Positions 9,128 to 18,589 of a stretch of 64,000 nt of DNA are shown piece after piece. Made by a program: the position numbers and the translations under genes. The notes under the pieces were generated by a model. The model was not told where the DNA came from, searched no databases, and was given only the letters and a program-made list of their open reading frames with translations. Each line of letters starts with the position of its first letter. Within the stretch, counting starts at the first letter, position 1. Origin of the DNA: a bacterium. Lineage in GTDB: Bacteria > Actinomycetota > Acidimicrobiia > Acidimicrobiales > Bin134. The stretch is from assembly GCA_026705465.1 (NCBI GenBank), contig JAPPAP010000025.1, positions 62,001 to 126,000 on the forward strand, written 5' to 3'.

Positions 9128-10197
9128 CCGCGCTCTACATCGCAGTGGCGGTGTTGCTGTTGGTAGCCAATGCCGGTTTCGTGGCGGTGGAGTTCGCGCT
9201 GATCGCCGCCCGCCGTTCCCGCCTGGAGCCGCTAGCCGAAGCCGGCAATCGACGGGCCCGGATGACGCTGGCGGCCATGAGCGACCTCAACCGGCAGTTG
9301 GCCGGTGCCCAACTGGGCATCACCATGGCGTCGCTGGGGTTGGGATTCATGGCCGAGCCGGCGGTAGCCCGCCTCATTGAGCGGGCGGTGGAATCGTTCG
9401 TCCATCTGCCTTCCGGTGCGCTGCACACCATCTCGTTCGCGGTGTCGCTGGCCTTGGTGGTCTACCTGCACATGGTGCTGGGAGAGATGGTCCCCAAGAA
9501 CATCGCCTTGGCTGGGGCGGAGCGCACCGCCATGTGGTTGGCGCCCATAAACCGCCTCTACGCCATCGTCTTCGGCCCGCTTATCGGACTGTTGAACAGC
9601 ATCAGCCGGGGTTTGGTGCGGCTGGGCGGCGTGGAGCCCGTCGATGAGCTACCCACCGCTCGCACTCCCCAGGAATTCGCCGTCTTGGTGGAGCACTCTG
9701 CTGCCGAGGGCTTCTTGGACGAATTCGACCGTTCGCTGTTGTCCAGCGCGTTGGAGCTGGCTGCCCGTCCGGTACGCACCGTGATGGTTCCCCGCGACCG
9801 AATCGTGGCGGTGGAGCGGGAGGCCACGTTGGCCGAAGTGCTCGGTGTGATGAACGCCAGCGGCCACTCTCGGGTCTTGGTCCAAGGCGGCTCGATCGAC
9901 CAGGTGGTGGGGTTCGTCCACGCCAAGGACCTCCTCGATTTGACCGGTGTCCGGGCATCTCAACCCCTCGGCGACGAGCTGATCCGAGTTGTGCCTGTTA
10001 TCGAGGAGGAGACCTCGCTCGAAGGCGCGCTGGCACTGATGCAGGGCAGCCGCCGCCACTTGGCCGTTGTCCGCCAAGGTTCTCATCAGCGCACCGTCGG
10101 ACTCGTCACGCTCGAGGATGTGCTGGAGGTGTTGGTGGGTGATCTCTTCGACGAGACCGACCCAGCCGGGCCCGCTCCGTCAAGGCATGGGACATAA
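9124..10197 (+). CDS. CNNM/HlyC-CorC family protein (second, shorter paralog)
   Basis: DUF21 plus CBS; ATGA overlap with previous gene; lacks the C-terminal CorC_HlyC extension. Confidence 0.88.
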   Translation: MTALYIAVAVLLLVANAGFVAVEFALIAARRSRLEPLAEAGNRRARMTLAAMSDLNRQLAGAQLGITMASLGLGFMAEPAVARLIERAVESFVHLPSGALHTISFAVSLALVVYLHMVLGEMVPKNIALAGAERTAMWLAPINRLYAIVFGPLIGLLNSISRGLVRLGGVEPVDELPTARTPQEFAVLVEHSAAEGFLDEFDRSLLSSALELAARPVRTVMVPRDRIVAVEREATLAEVLGVMNASGHSRVLVQGGSIDQVVGFVHAKDLLDLTGVRASQPLGDELIRVVPVIEEETSLEGALALMQGSRRHLAVVRQGSHQRTVGLVTLEDVLEVLVGDLFDETDPAGPAPSRHGT

Positions 10198-10204
10198 TGA
10201 CGGC

Positions 10205-11113
10205 ATGAAATTTTGGTGTGTGACCGCGTTCATGAAGAGCACCGAGCTGGTGCCCATAGCCCGGATGGTGGATGAAGCCGGATACCACGGGATGCTCCTA
10301 TCGGATCACATCTTCTATCCCCAAGACCTCAACAGCCCGTACCCGTATTCGCCCTATGAGGACGGTCGACCCATTTGGGACCCGGAGACGTCCTGGCCCG
10401 ATAGCTGGGTCACCATCGGGGCCATGATCGGTGCCACTGAGCGCCTGCACTTCTCCAACAACGTCTTCATCGCCCCCAATCGGCCCATCCTGTCGGTGGC
10501 CAAGCAGGTGTCTACCGCCGCAGTGATCTCCGGTAATCGGGTGGCGCTGGGCATGGCCGCGGGCTGGATGCGCGAGGAGTTCGAGCAAATGGGCCAGGAT
10601 TTCGACAATCGCGGCCCCCGCACCAACGAGATGATCGAAGCGCTGCGCGAGCTATGGAAGCCGGGCTGGGTGGAGTTCCACGGCGAGTACTACGACATCC
10701 CGGCGATGATGATGGGCCCGGCACCCGATGAGCCCATCCCCATCTACACCGGGGGCCACTCCACTCCGGCATTGCGCCGGGCGGCCCGCCACGCCGACGG
10801 GTGGATCGGCAACGCCTACGACTGGGACACGCTGGCCGACATTCTCGGTCGACTCCGGGCAATGCTGGCCGAGGAAGGCCGGGCCGACGAGCCCTTCGAG
10901 ATCATCACCGGGTTCTACGAACCCCCCTCGTTAGACCTCTACCAGCGGGCGGCCGAGGAGTTGGGAGTCACTGGCTTGTTTGCCCTTCCCTGGGCCACCC
11001 TCCTCGAAGTCAGCACCGACCAACGCGGAGGACTACTGGAGAACGCCGACGCTTATCGCGACGCCATCAACCGCTTCGCCGATGACATCGTCCACCCCCT
11101 TGCCGGGGGCTAG
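10205..11113 (+). CDS. F420-dependent LLM-class oxidoreductase
   Basis: Luciferase-like monooxygenase fold (MKFWCVTAFMKSTELVPIARMVDEAGYHGMLLSDH...RVALGMAAGWMREEFEQMGQDF...PIPIYTGGHSTPALRRAARHADGWI); start reset from 10067. Confidence 0.87.
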   Translation: MKFWCVTAFMKSTELVPIARMVDEAGYHGMLLSDHIFYPQDLNSPYPYSPYEDGRPIWDPETSWPDSWVTIGAMIGATERLHFSNNVFIAPNRPILSVAKQVSTAAVISGNRVALGMAAGWMREEFEQMGQDFDNRGPRTNEMIEALRELWKPGWVEFHGEYYDIPAMMMGPAPDEPIPIYTGGHSTPALRRAARHADGWIGNAYDWDTLADILGRLRAMLAEEGRADEPFEIITGFYEPPSLDLYQRAAEELGVTGLFALPWATLLEVSTDQRGGLLENADAYRDAINRFADDIVHPLAGG

Positions 11114-11125
11114 CGGGACTCTTGC

Positions 11126-11893
11126 TCAGGCGCCTACCGCGTGGTAGCCGCCGTCTACGTGGATCATCTCGCCGGTGGTCATCGGGAACCAGTCCGACAA
11201 GAGAGCAACGGCGGCCTTGGCTACAGAGGAGCTGTCCTTGACGTCCCAGCCCAACGGGGCTCGGCCAGCCCAAGAGTCCTCGAACACCTCGAAGCCGGGA
11301 ATGGATCGGGCAGCCATGGTGCGCACCGGTCCGGCCGCCACCAAGTTCACCCGGATGCCCTGGTCGCCCAGTGACCGGGCCAGATAGCGGGCGGTGGACT
11401 CGAAGGCCGCCTTGGCCACCCCCATCCAGTTGTAGAAGGGCCAGGCCACGGTGGCGTCGAAGTCCAGACCCACGATCGAACCGCCGTTGTCCATCAGCGG
11501 CGCCACCACTTCGGTCAGGGTCTTGAGCGAGTAAGCCGAGATCTCCAGGGCCACCTTCACGTCATCCCACCCGGCAGCCATGAAGTCGTCTCCCAGGCAC
11601 ACCTCCGGAGCAAATCCAATGGCGTGCAGGGCGCCGTCCACCGAGCCCCACCGGTCGGCTAGCTCGTCCCGCAGGGCAGCGGGGTGGTCGGGGTCGGTCA
11701 CGTCGAAAGCCAGCACAGGCGGTGGACCCGGAAGCTTGCGGGCCGTTCGCTCGGTGAGGCTGAGGCCCCGCCCTGCTCCCGTCAGCACCAGATCCGCGCC
11801 TTCAGCCGCGGCCAGCGATGCGACCCCGAAGGCGATTGAGGCATCGGTCAGCACTCCGGTGATCAAGATCCGTTTTCCGTCGAGGAGTCCCAT
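11126..11893 (-). CDS. fabI: Enoyl-[acyl-carrier-protein] reductase, InhA-like FabI
   Basis: MGLLDGKRILITGVLTDASIAFGVA; active-site region VGLDFDATVAWPFYNWMGVAKAAFES. Confidence 0.92.
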   Translation of the reverse strand: MGLLDGKRILITGVLTDASIAFGVASLAAAEGADLVLTGAGRGLSLTERTARKLPGPPPVLAFDVTDPDHPAALRDELADRWGSVDGALHAIGFAPEVCLGDDFMAAGWDDVKVALEISAYSLKTLTEVVAPLMDNGGSIVGLDFDATVAWPFYNWMGVAKAAFESTARYLARSLGDQGIRVNLVAAGPVRTMAARSIPGFEVFEDSWAGRAPLGWDVKDSSSVAKAAVALLSDWFPMTTGEMIHVDGGYHAVGA

Positions 11894-11992
11894 GATCGTT
11901 GGAGGCTACTCGCCGTGGAGCGGCATTCACGGTCTGGCGGCGGTCATGGTCCTATGTGGGTTCGGGAGTGCACCTCCTATACCGTTGGGCCG

Positions 11993-12658
11993 ATGCGGAT
12001 CGGGATTCTTGGGGGCACAGGACCGGCGGGTCGCGCCTTGGCCGTCCGGCTGGCATCGGTGGGGATCGAAACTGTGGTGGGGTCGCGCTCGGCTGATCGG
12101 GCCACCGAGATCTGCGAAGGCTTGTTGGCCGAATGGCCCGACTACGGCCTTCCCCTGTCTGGCGCGGCCAACCCTGGTGCTGCCTCTTGCGATGTGGTGG
12201 TGGTGGCCACACCGTGGGACGCCGCTGCGGCCACCGCGGCCACCGTGGCCGATGAGTTGGCCGGCAAGGTGGTCATCAGCATGGCCAACGCTCTAGCCAA
12301 AATGGGTCGGGAGTTCCAGCCCCTGGCGCCGTCTCGAGGCTCAATTGCCGCGGCAGTACAGGCTGCGGTGCCTCAGGCTTTGGTTTCTGCCACCCTCCAC
12401 CATGTGCCCGCCCACGACCTAGGCGATCTCAACCATCCGGTGGACTGCGATGTGCTGGTGTGCTCCGACCATCCCGAGGCCACGGCCACGACCATGGAGA
12501 TCATGGACAAGCTCCCCGGCGTTCGAGCCCTCGACGCCGGTCCGCTGTCGTGCGCCACCCCGGTGGAGGCCTTCACCGCAGTGCTGCTGCATCTGAATGT
12601 CCGCTACAAGACCCGGGTGGCGGTCCGCTTCACCGGGCTGGGCCTCGAAGACGGCTGA
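11993..12658 (+). CDS. npdG: F420-dependent NADP oxidoreductase (NpdG-like)
   Basis: MRIGILGGTGPAGRALAVRLASVGIETVVGSRSADRA Rossmann region. Confidence 0.85.
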   Translation: MRIGILGGTGPAGRALAVRLASVGIETVVGSRSADRATEICEGLLAEWPDYGLPLSGAANPGAASCDVVVVATPWDAAAATAATVADELAGKVVISMANALAKMGREFQPLAPSRGSIAAAVQAAVPQALVSATLHHVPAHDLGDLNHPVDCDVLVCSDHPEATATTMEIMDKLPGVRALDAGPLSCATPVEAFTAVLLHLNVRYKTRVAVRFTGLGLEDG

Positions 12659-12661
12659 GCC

Positions 12662-13831
12662 ATGCCATCCTTGCCTTCTGGTGCCGACCCTGAAGGTCCG
12701 ATGCGCCTCTACGACACCGCGAGGCAAGCGGTCGTGCCGTTCGAGCCGGGACCGGTGGTGGCCATGTACACCTGTGGCATCACCCCCTACGACGCCACCC
12801 ACCTGGGCCATGCTGCTACCTATGTCGCCTACGACGTGCTCCAGAGGCGATTGCGCGACCGGGGCCACGAAACCCGCTGTGTGCGCAACATCACCGACGT
12901 AGACGACGACATATTGCGCAAGGCCCGCCAGATCGGCGTTCATTATCTGGATCTGGCTGCGGCCGAGACCGCCCGGTTCGACTCCGACATGGAGGCTTTG
13001 GACATGCTGCCGTGTTGGTCAGAGCCTCGGGCCACATCGGCTATCGCCGACATTCGCAAGATGATCGGCCTCGTTCTGGATCGGGGGCACGCCTATCAGG
13101 CCGGCGGGTCGGTGTATTTCGACATCTCCGCGTTCAATCGGTTCGGCCAGGTCAGCCACTTCGACCGAGGCACCATGCTGACCCTGGCTGCCGAGCACGG
13201 AGGCAATCCCGACGATCCCAATAAGCGCGATCCGTTGGACTTCGTGCTGTGGCAGAAGTCAGCCCCCGACGAGCCTGCCTGGGAATCCAAGTGGGGCCCG
13301 GGACGCCCCGGCTGGCACATCGAGTGCTCGGCGCTGGCCATGAGGGAGTTGGGTGACACCGTGGACTTGCACGGGGGAGGATCCGACCTGATCTACCCCC
13401 ACCACGAGTGTGAGGCCGCTCAGTCGGAAGTGGTCACCGGCAAGCAGTTTGTCCGCCACTGGATGCACCAGGCCATGGTGCGGATGGACGGTGCCAAGAT
13501 GTCCAAGTCATTGGGCAACCTGGTGTTCGTGTCCGACTTGCTGAAGGAGTACGACCCCCGTGCTATCCGCTTGGCCATCGTGGCCCACCACTACCGGGAT
13601 TCCTGGGAGTGGGACGATTCGATCATGCCAGCGGCGGCCGAGCGTCTCGAAGCCTGGCAAGCGGCGGCCGATGGCAGCCCCGATGCTGCTTCGATGGTCC
13701 TCAATCAGGTCCGGGCCTGCCTGGATGATGACTTGGATTCCCCTTCGGCGGTAGCGGTTATCGACGATGCCGCCTCAAGCGGGGGAATCCAATCAGCATC
13801 TGCTCTGCTTGGCGTCCGCCTTTCGCGATAA
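12662..13831 (+). CDS. mshC: Mycothiol biosynthesis ligase MshC (CysS-like)
   Basis: MYTCGITPYDATHLGHAATYVAYDVLQRR, WHIECSALA, KMSKSLGN; ITPYDATHLGHAATY is typical of MshC rather than CysS. Confidence 0.85.
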   Translation: MPSLPSGADPEGPMRLYDTARQAVVPFEPGPVVAMYTCGITPYDATHLGHAATYVAYDVLQRRLRDRGHETRCVRNITDVDDDILRKARQIGVHYLDLAAAETARFDSDMEALDMLPCWSEPRATSAIADIRKMIGLVLDRGHAYQAGGSVYFDISAFNRFGQVSHFDRGTMLTLAAEHGGNPDDPNKRDPLDFVLWQKSAPDEPAWESKWGPGRPGWHIECSALAMRELGDTVDLHGGGSDLIYPHHECEAAQSEVVTGKQFVRHWMHQAMVRMDGAKMSKSLGNLVFVSDLLKEYDPRAIRLAIVAHHYRDSWEWDDSIMPAAAERLEAWQAAADGSPDAASMVLNQVRACLDDDLDSPSAVAVIDDAASSGGIQSASALLGVRLSR

Positions 13832-13859
13832 TTGAACAGGCACAGGCAGGGCGAAGGGT

Positions 13860-13865
13860 TAATTT
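13860..13865 (+). promoter_or_regulatory. Candidate -10 (TAATTT) for a leaderless thrS transcript
   Basis: TAATTT with 8 nt gap to ATG 13874. Confidence 0.35.
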
Positions 13866-13873
13866 GTTGAGCC

Positions 13874-15862
13874 ATGGCTGACATCAGCGTCATTCTCACC
13901 GACGGCAGCACGCGCACCATTCCCTTGGGTGCTACCGCGGGTGACTTGGCTGCTGACATCGGCCCCGGTCTGGCCAAAGCCGCCCTCATCGCCACGGTCG
14001 ATGACGTCGAGGTGGACTTGAACGCTCCGCTGGCCGACGGACAGCAGGTTTCGATCATCACCGCTGACAGCGACGCTGGCCTGACCACGCTGCGCCACTC
14101 CACCGCCCATGTGCTGGCCCAGGCGGTGCTGGAGCTCTACCCGGGTTCCACCTATGCCGTTGGCCCGCCCATTCAAGACGGCTTCTACTACGACTTCGAC
14201 CTGCCCGAAGGCGCCACCATCAGCGATGACGACCTTGAGGCCATCGAAGCCCGGATGCGGGAGATCATTGAAGCCGACCAGCCCTTTGAGCGCCACGAGG
14301 TGTCGGCCTCCGAAGGGCTGGAGCTTTTCGCCAACCACGTATACAAGAGGGAGATCATCGAAACGGTGGCTATGGCCGCCGAGACCGAAGGGGCGGGGCA
14401 GTCAGCCGACGAGCTGGCTGATGAGGTGGCTGGCGATGGCCAGATCAGCTACTACCGCAACTCGGACTCCTTCATCGACCTGTGCCGCGGTCCCCATGTC
14501 CCGTCCACTGGCCGCCTGGGACACTTCAAGCTGATGAGCGTGGCCGGGGCCTATTGGCGCCGCGACGCCGGCCGGCCCTCGCTACAGCGCATCTATGGCA
14601 CCGCCTGGGCTTCCCGCAAGGATTTGGCTGCGCACCTGCACCGCCTGGCCGAAGCGGAGAAGCGCGACCACCGCCGCCTGGCCCGAGAGCTTGACCTGTT
14701 GTCGTGGCCCACGGAACTGGGACCAGGCCTGGCGGTATGGCACCCCAAGGGCGCTGCGGTGCGCCGCATCATCGAGGACTACAGCCGGAGCCGCCACGAC
14801 GAAGGGGGCTACCAATCCGTGGTCACCCCCCACATTGCCCGCTCTGAGCTCTGGGAGACCAGCGGCCATCTGGACTTCTACCGGGAGTCCATGTACCCAG
14901 CCTTAGAGATGGACGGGGCCTCTTACCACCTCAAGCCGATGAACTGCCCCTTCCACGTGCTGATCTACAAGAGCAGCCAGCGCTCCTATCGCGACCTGCC
15001 CATCCGCATGTTCGAGTTGGGCACGGTGTACCGCTACGAGCTGTCGGGCGTGGTACACGGACTGATGCGCTCCCGGGGGTTCACCCAGGACGACAGCCAC
15101 ATCTTCGCCACTCGGGAGCAGGCTCCCGCCGAGATCACCTCATTGGTGGCCTTCGTGTTGTCGGTGCTGCGGGCCTTTGGATTCGAGTCATTCGAGGCAC
15201 GACTAGCTACTCGACCACTGGAGAAGTCGATCGGCGAGGACGCCGAATGGGATTTGGCCACCGACGCCCTCCGCGATGCCTTGGTGGCCGCAGAGCTCGA
15301 CTACGAACTCGACGAGGGCGGGGGCGCCTTCTACGGGCCCAAGATCGACATCGACGTGCGCGACGCCATCGGACGGAGTTGGCAGCTGTCCACCCTTCAG
15401 GTGGACTTCCAGCTTCCCGAGCGGTTCGGTCTCGAATACGTGGGCTCTGATGGCAACCGCCACCGCCCGGTGATGATCCACCGGGCCTTGATGGGATCGA
15501 TCGAGCGCTTCTTCGGCGTTCTCATCGAGCACTATGGCGGTGCTCTCCCGGCGTGGCTGGCGCCGGTCCAAGCCGCCATCTTGCCGGTGGCCACCACCCA
15601 CGCCGACTACGCCGCCGTGGTGGAGGCCCGACTAAGCCGGGACGGGTTCCGAGCCGAGGTGGCAGACGCTCAGGAGCCGCTGGGTCGGCGCATCCGGGCG
15701 GCCAAGCTCCAGAAACTGCCCTATGTGCTGGTGGTGGGCGACGACGACGTGGCCCACGGCACAGTGGGGGTAAATGCCCGGGGCAGCGACGGCGACGAGC
15801 GGGGTGTGAAGTTGGAAGACTTTGCGGCCCGACTGGCCGACGACGTGGAAGCGCACCGCTGA
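13874..15862 (+). CDS. thrS: Threonine--tRNA ligase
   Basis: TGS domain, HSTAHVLAQA, MNCPFHVLIYK, class II motifs. Confidence 0.96.
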   Translation: MADISVILTDGSTRTIPLGATAGDLAADIGPGLAKAALIATVDDVEVDLNAPLADGQQVSIITADSDAGLTTLRHSTAHVLAQAVLELYPGSTYAVGPPIQDGFYYDFDLPEGATISDDDLEAIEARMREIIEADQPFERHEVSASEGLELFANHVYKREIIETVAMAAETEGAGQSADELADEVAGDGQISYYRNSDSFIDLCRGPHVPSTGRLGHFKLMSVAGAYWRRDAGRPSLQRIYGTAWASRKDLAAHLHRLAEAEKRDHRRLARELDLLSWPTELGPGLAVWHPKGAAVRRIIEDYSRSRHDEGGYQSVVTPHIARSELWETSGHLDFYRESMYPALEMDGASYHLKPMNCPFHVLIYKSSQRSYRDLPIRMFELGTVYRYELSGVVHGLMRSRGFTQDDSHIFATREQAPAEITSLVAFVLSVLRAFGFESFEARLATRPLEKSIGEDAEWDLATDALRDALVAAELDYELDEGGGAFYGPKIDIDVRDAIGRSWQLSTLQVDFQLPERFGLEYVGSDGNRHRPVMIHRALMGSIERFFGVLIEHYGGALPAWLAPVQAAILPVATTHADYAAVVEARLSRDGFRAEVADAQEPLGRRIRAAKLQKLPYVLVVGDDDVAHGTVGVNARGSDGDERGVKLEDFAARLADDVEAHR

Positions 15863-16368
15863 TGCTCAAGCGCTTGTGGGCTCCGTGGCGCAGCCGCTAT
15901 GTGTCGGAAATTCACGCCACTGTCTCCGATAAAGGAGAGGGCACTCTCTTTGAGCGCATTCTGGCGTCCCCGGCGCCCGATGAGGAGACAGGGGTGCTGT
16001 GGCGAGGTGAGACCTGCTTTGCGGTGCTCAACGCCTATCCCTACGGCAGCGGCCACCTGATGGTGGCCCCCAATCGGGCAGTGGCCGACTTGGCCGACCT
16101 CACTGATGCCGAGAGTGAGGAGCTTTGGGCCGGGGTACAGGCCGGGGTGGCGGCGATCCGACGGGCCTACAACCCCGAGGGTGTCAACGTGGGCCTCAAT
16201 TTGGGGGCGGCTGGTGGTGCTGGCGTTCCCGACCACCTGCACGTCCACTGTCTTCCCCGCTGGCAGGGCGACACCAACTTCATGACCACCGTGGCCGAGG
16301 CCCGAGTGCTTCCCGAGCCCCTGTCAGAGTCGTGGTCCAAGCTAAGAAACGCCTGGGAGGCTGGGTAG
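15862..16368 (+). CDS. HIT-domain protein (Ap4A phosphorylase/hydrolase-like)
   Basis: LKRLWAPWRSRYV; HIT-type motif HLHVHCLPRW. Confidence 0.88.
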   Translation: MLKRLWAPWRSRYVSEIHATVSDKGEGTLFERILASPAPDEETGVLWRGETCFAVLNAYPYGSGHLMVAPNRAVADLADLTDAESEELWAGVQAGVAAIRRAYNPEGVNVGLNLGAAGGAGVPDHLHVHCLPRWQGDTNFMTTVAEARVLPEPLSESWSKLRNAWEAG

Positions 16369-16369
16369 G

Positions 16370-16903
16370 GTGTCCGACGCCGACTCGAGCATTCCTGAGA
16401 GCGAGACGATGTCTGACGCCGAGATAACCGACGAGCTACCCCAAGAGCTCAACGTCAGCGAGTACGTCGGCCCCTACCTGTTTCCGAACAACAGTCGCCG
16501 CCGGATTCCGGCCATCATCTACTTGTCGGCCGCGGTGGTCTGCACAGTGGTTTGGGCCGTGGCCTCCGACAGTCCCCTGGTTAATGGAGGATTCTTGGCC
16601 GCCGCCATCGCCCTGGCTGTCTTCGCCGCCTATGGCTTCGTCTGCGGGAAAGAGCTGAAGATCGACGAGTCGGATGCCCTGGTGATCGCCGTTGGCGCCG
16701 TTGGCTTTCCTGTGGGACATGCATCGGCCCAAATGGGGTGGCGGGGTTGGTTCAGTCGCCCCACCTGGCGCATCCTGCTCTACTCCAACGAGCCCCAGCC
16801 CGATCAGCGGGGCCTGGTGTTTGTGGACGGCATTACCGGCGAGGTGATTGACCAGCTAGTGCAGCCCAATCCCGAAGACTGGGCTGACCTCGGAAACGTC
16901 TGA
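16370..16903 (+). CDS. Hypothetical membrane protein
   Basis: Two TM segments; GTG start at 16370 or ATG at 16409; N-terminal MSDAD/MSDAE repeat. Confidence 0.65.
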   Translation: MSDADSSIPESETMSDAEITDELPQELNVSEYVGPYLFPNNSRRRIPAIIYLSAAVVCTVVWAVASDSPLVNGGFLAAAIALAVFAAYGFVCGKELKIDESDALVIAVGAVGFPVGHASAQMGWRGWFSRPTWRILLYSNEPQPDQRGLVFVDGITGEVIDQLVQPNPEDWADLGNV

Positions 16904-16973
16904 GAAGTAGAGTTCCGCCTGGGCTGTGAGCCAACACTGGGCACCTCGGCTCACCTTCCTTCAAGCTCAGCAG

Positions 16974-16979
16974 TAGAGT
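16974..16979 (+). promoter_or_regulatory. Candidate -10 (TAGAGT) for leaderless pgsA transcript
   Basis: TAGAGT with 9 nt gap to ATG 16989. Confidence 0.35.
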
Positions 16980-16988
16980 TAAAGCCGC

Positions 16989-17582
16989 ATGTTCGACGGC
17001 AATTGGCGCTCGGCGGTCAATCGGGGGCTGGATCCCATCGGCGCCGTCCTCTGCCGGATAGGCGTGAGCGCCAATGCGGTTACCGCCTTCGGAATAGTCA
17101 TGGCCACTGCGGCCGCCGTGGTTATCGGCCGAGGTGAACTCATCCTCGGCCTAGTCTTTTTGATCCTCACCGGTCTGGCCGATGCCCTCGACGGGCCCAT
17201 CGCCAAGGCGTCGGGCACCAGCTCAGTTCGGGGTGCCTTCTTCGACTCGGTCAGCGATCGGGCCTGCGACGCACTTCTGATCGCGGGCTTTGCCTGGCAT
17301 TTGGGGTCCACTGAGCCCGGTCGCATCTTCATGCTGCCGGTGGCCCTCATTGCCGTGACCTCGCTGGTCTCCTATCAACGGGCCAAGGCAGAGTCGCTGG
17401 GACTCGACGCTAAGGGCGGCCTTATGGAGCGTGCCGAACGATTCTTCGTACTCGGCGCCGGATTGGCCTTCAGTTTCGTGATGATTCCCATACTGTGGGC
17501 CATGCTGGTGCTCACAGCGGCCACCGCCGTCTATCGATTTGCCAAGGTCTGGCGTCAGGCCGACTCCGTACACACAGTATGA
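16989..17582 (+). CDS. pgsA: CDP-alcohol phosphatidyltransferase (phosphatidylinositol phosphate synthase-like)
   Basis: CDP-AP motif DALDGPIAKASGTSSVRGAFFDSVSDRACD. Confidence 0.87.
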   Translation: MFDGNWRSAVNRGLDPIGAVLCRIGVSANAVTAFGIVMATAAAVVIGRGELILGLVFLILTGLADALDGPIAKASGTSSVRGAFFDSVSDRACDALLIAGFAWHLGSTEPGRIFMLPVALIAVTSLVSYQRAKAESLGLDAKGGLMERAERFFVLGAGLAFSFVMIPILWAMLVLTAATAVYRFAKVWRQADSVHTV

Positions 17583-18589
17583 CCGACACTGCCGGGACGG
17601 CTGCTCCGATACATCGAACCCGCCGCCTCTCGGCTGATGTGATGCTGTACCGCAGCGGTGCTGCTCTGGCCCGCCGATTGCCGCAACCGGTGGGAGCAGC
17701 TCTCACCCGGGCCATCAGCCGGAGCGCGTGCCGGTTGCTGCCTGAGCGTCGCTTCATCACCGAGCGCCGTCTTCAGAGGGTGTGCGGCCCAGAATTGCAG
17801 GGTGAGGCACTGGCCCAGGCGGTGCAGGCCTCCTTCGAGTCGTACGCCCGCTATTGGTACGACGGCGCTCGGCTCGGTGATCTGGACGACGCCGAGGTTG
17901 AAGCCGGGTTCAGCCACCAGGGGTATCACTACATTCAAGAGGCCATCGACACCGGCACTGCTCCGATACTGGCTCTTCCCCACCTTGGGGGCTGGGAGTG
18001 GGCAGGGACATGGATGGCCCGCATCCCGGGGTACCCGGTGATCTCCGTGGTCGAGCCGCTCAAACCGGCTCGGCTATTCGATTGGATGGTGGAGGAGCGC
18101 CGCCGCATGGGCATCGACATAGTGGCCCTGGGACCGGACGCGGTCTCGGTGCTCATCAAGTCGTTGCGGTCGGGGCAGGTGGTGTGCCTTCTCGCTGATC
18201 GACAGGTTGGCCGAGGGGGGATCGAGGTGGAGTTCTTCGGAGAGCGCACTCTGTTGCCCGGCGGTCCGGCCACCCTCGCCCTGCGAACCGGAGCGGCGAT
18301 TCTGCCTACTGCGGTCTACCAAGACGGACCCAACCACCGGGGTGTGGTGCTTCCGCCGGTTCCCGCCGAGCGCCGGGGCCGCTTGAGGGAGGATGTGGCC
18401 CGGGTCACCCAGGATTTGGCCTCGGCCTTAGAGCATCTGATCCGCGCTGCTCCTGAGCAGTGGCATCTCATGCAGCCCAACTGGCCCAGTGATGAAGAAG
18501 CCCTGGAAAGACTTCGTCAGCAACGAAGGGGCTTCGACCAACAGTCTGACCAAGTTGAGCAATCCCCTCGCGTGAGGACACCCGGATGA
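17579..18589 (+). CDS. Phosphatidylinositol mannoside acyltransferase-like (LpxL/HtrB family)
   Basis: LPHLGGWEWAGTWMAR lauroyl-acyltransferase motif; lies between pgsA and pimA. Confidence 0.86.
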   Translation: MTDTAGTAAPIHRTRRLSADVMLYRSGAALARRLPQPVGAALTRAISRSACRLLPERRFITERRLQRVCGPELQGEALAQAVQASFESYARYWYDGARLGDLDDAEVEAGFSHQGYHYIQEAIDTGTAPILALPHLGGWEWAGTWMARIPGYPVISVVEPLKPARLFDWMVEERRRMGIDIVALGPDAVSVLIKSLRSGQVVCLLADRQVGRGGIEVEFFGERTLLPGGPATLALRTGAAILPTAVYQDGPNHRGVVLPPVPAERRGRLREDVARVTQDLASALEHLIRAAPEQWHLMQPNWPSDEEALERLRQQRRGFDQQSDQVEQSPRVRTPG

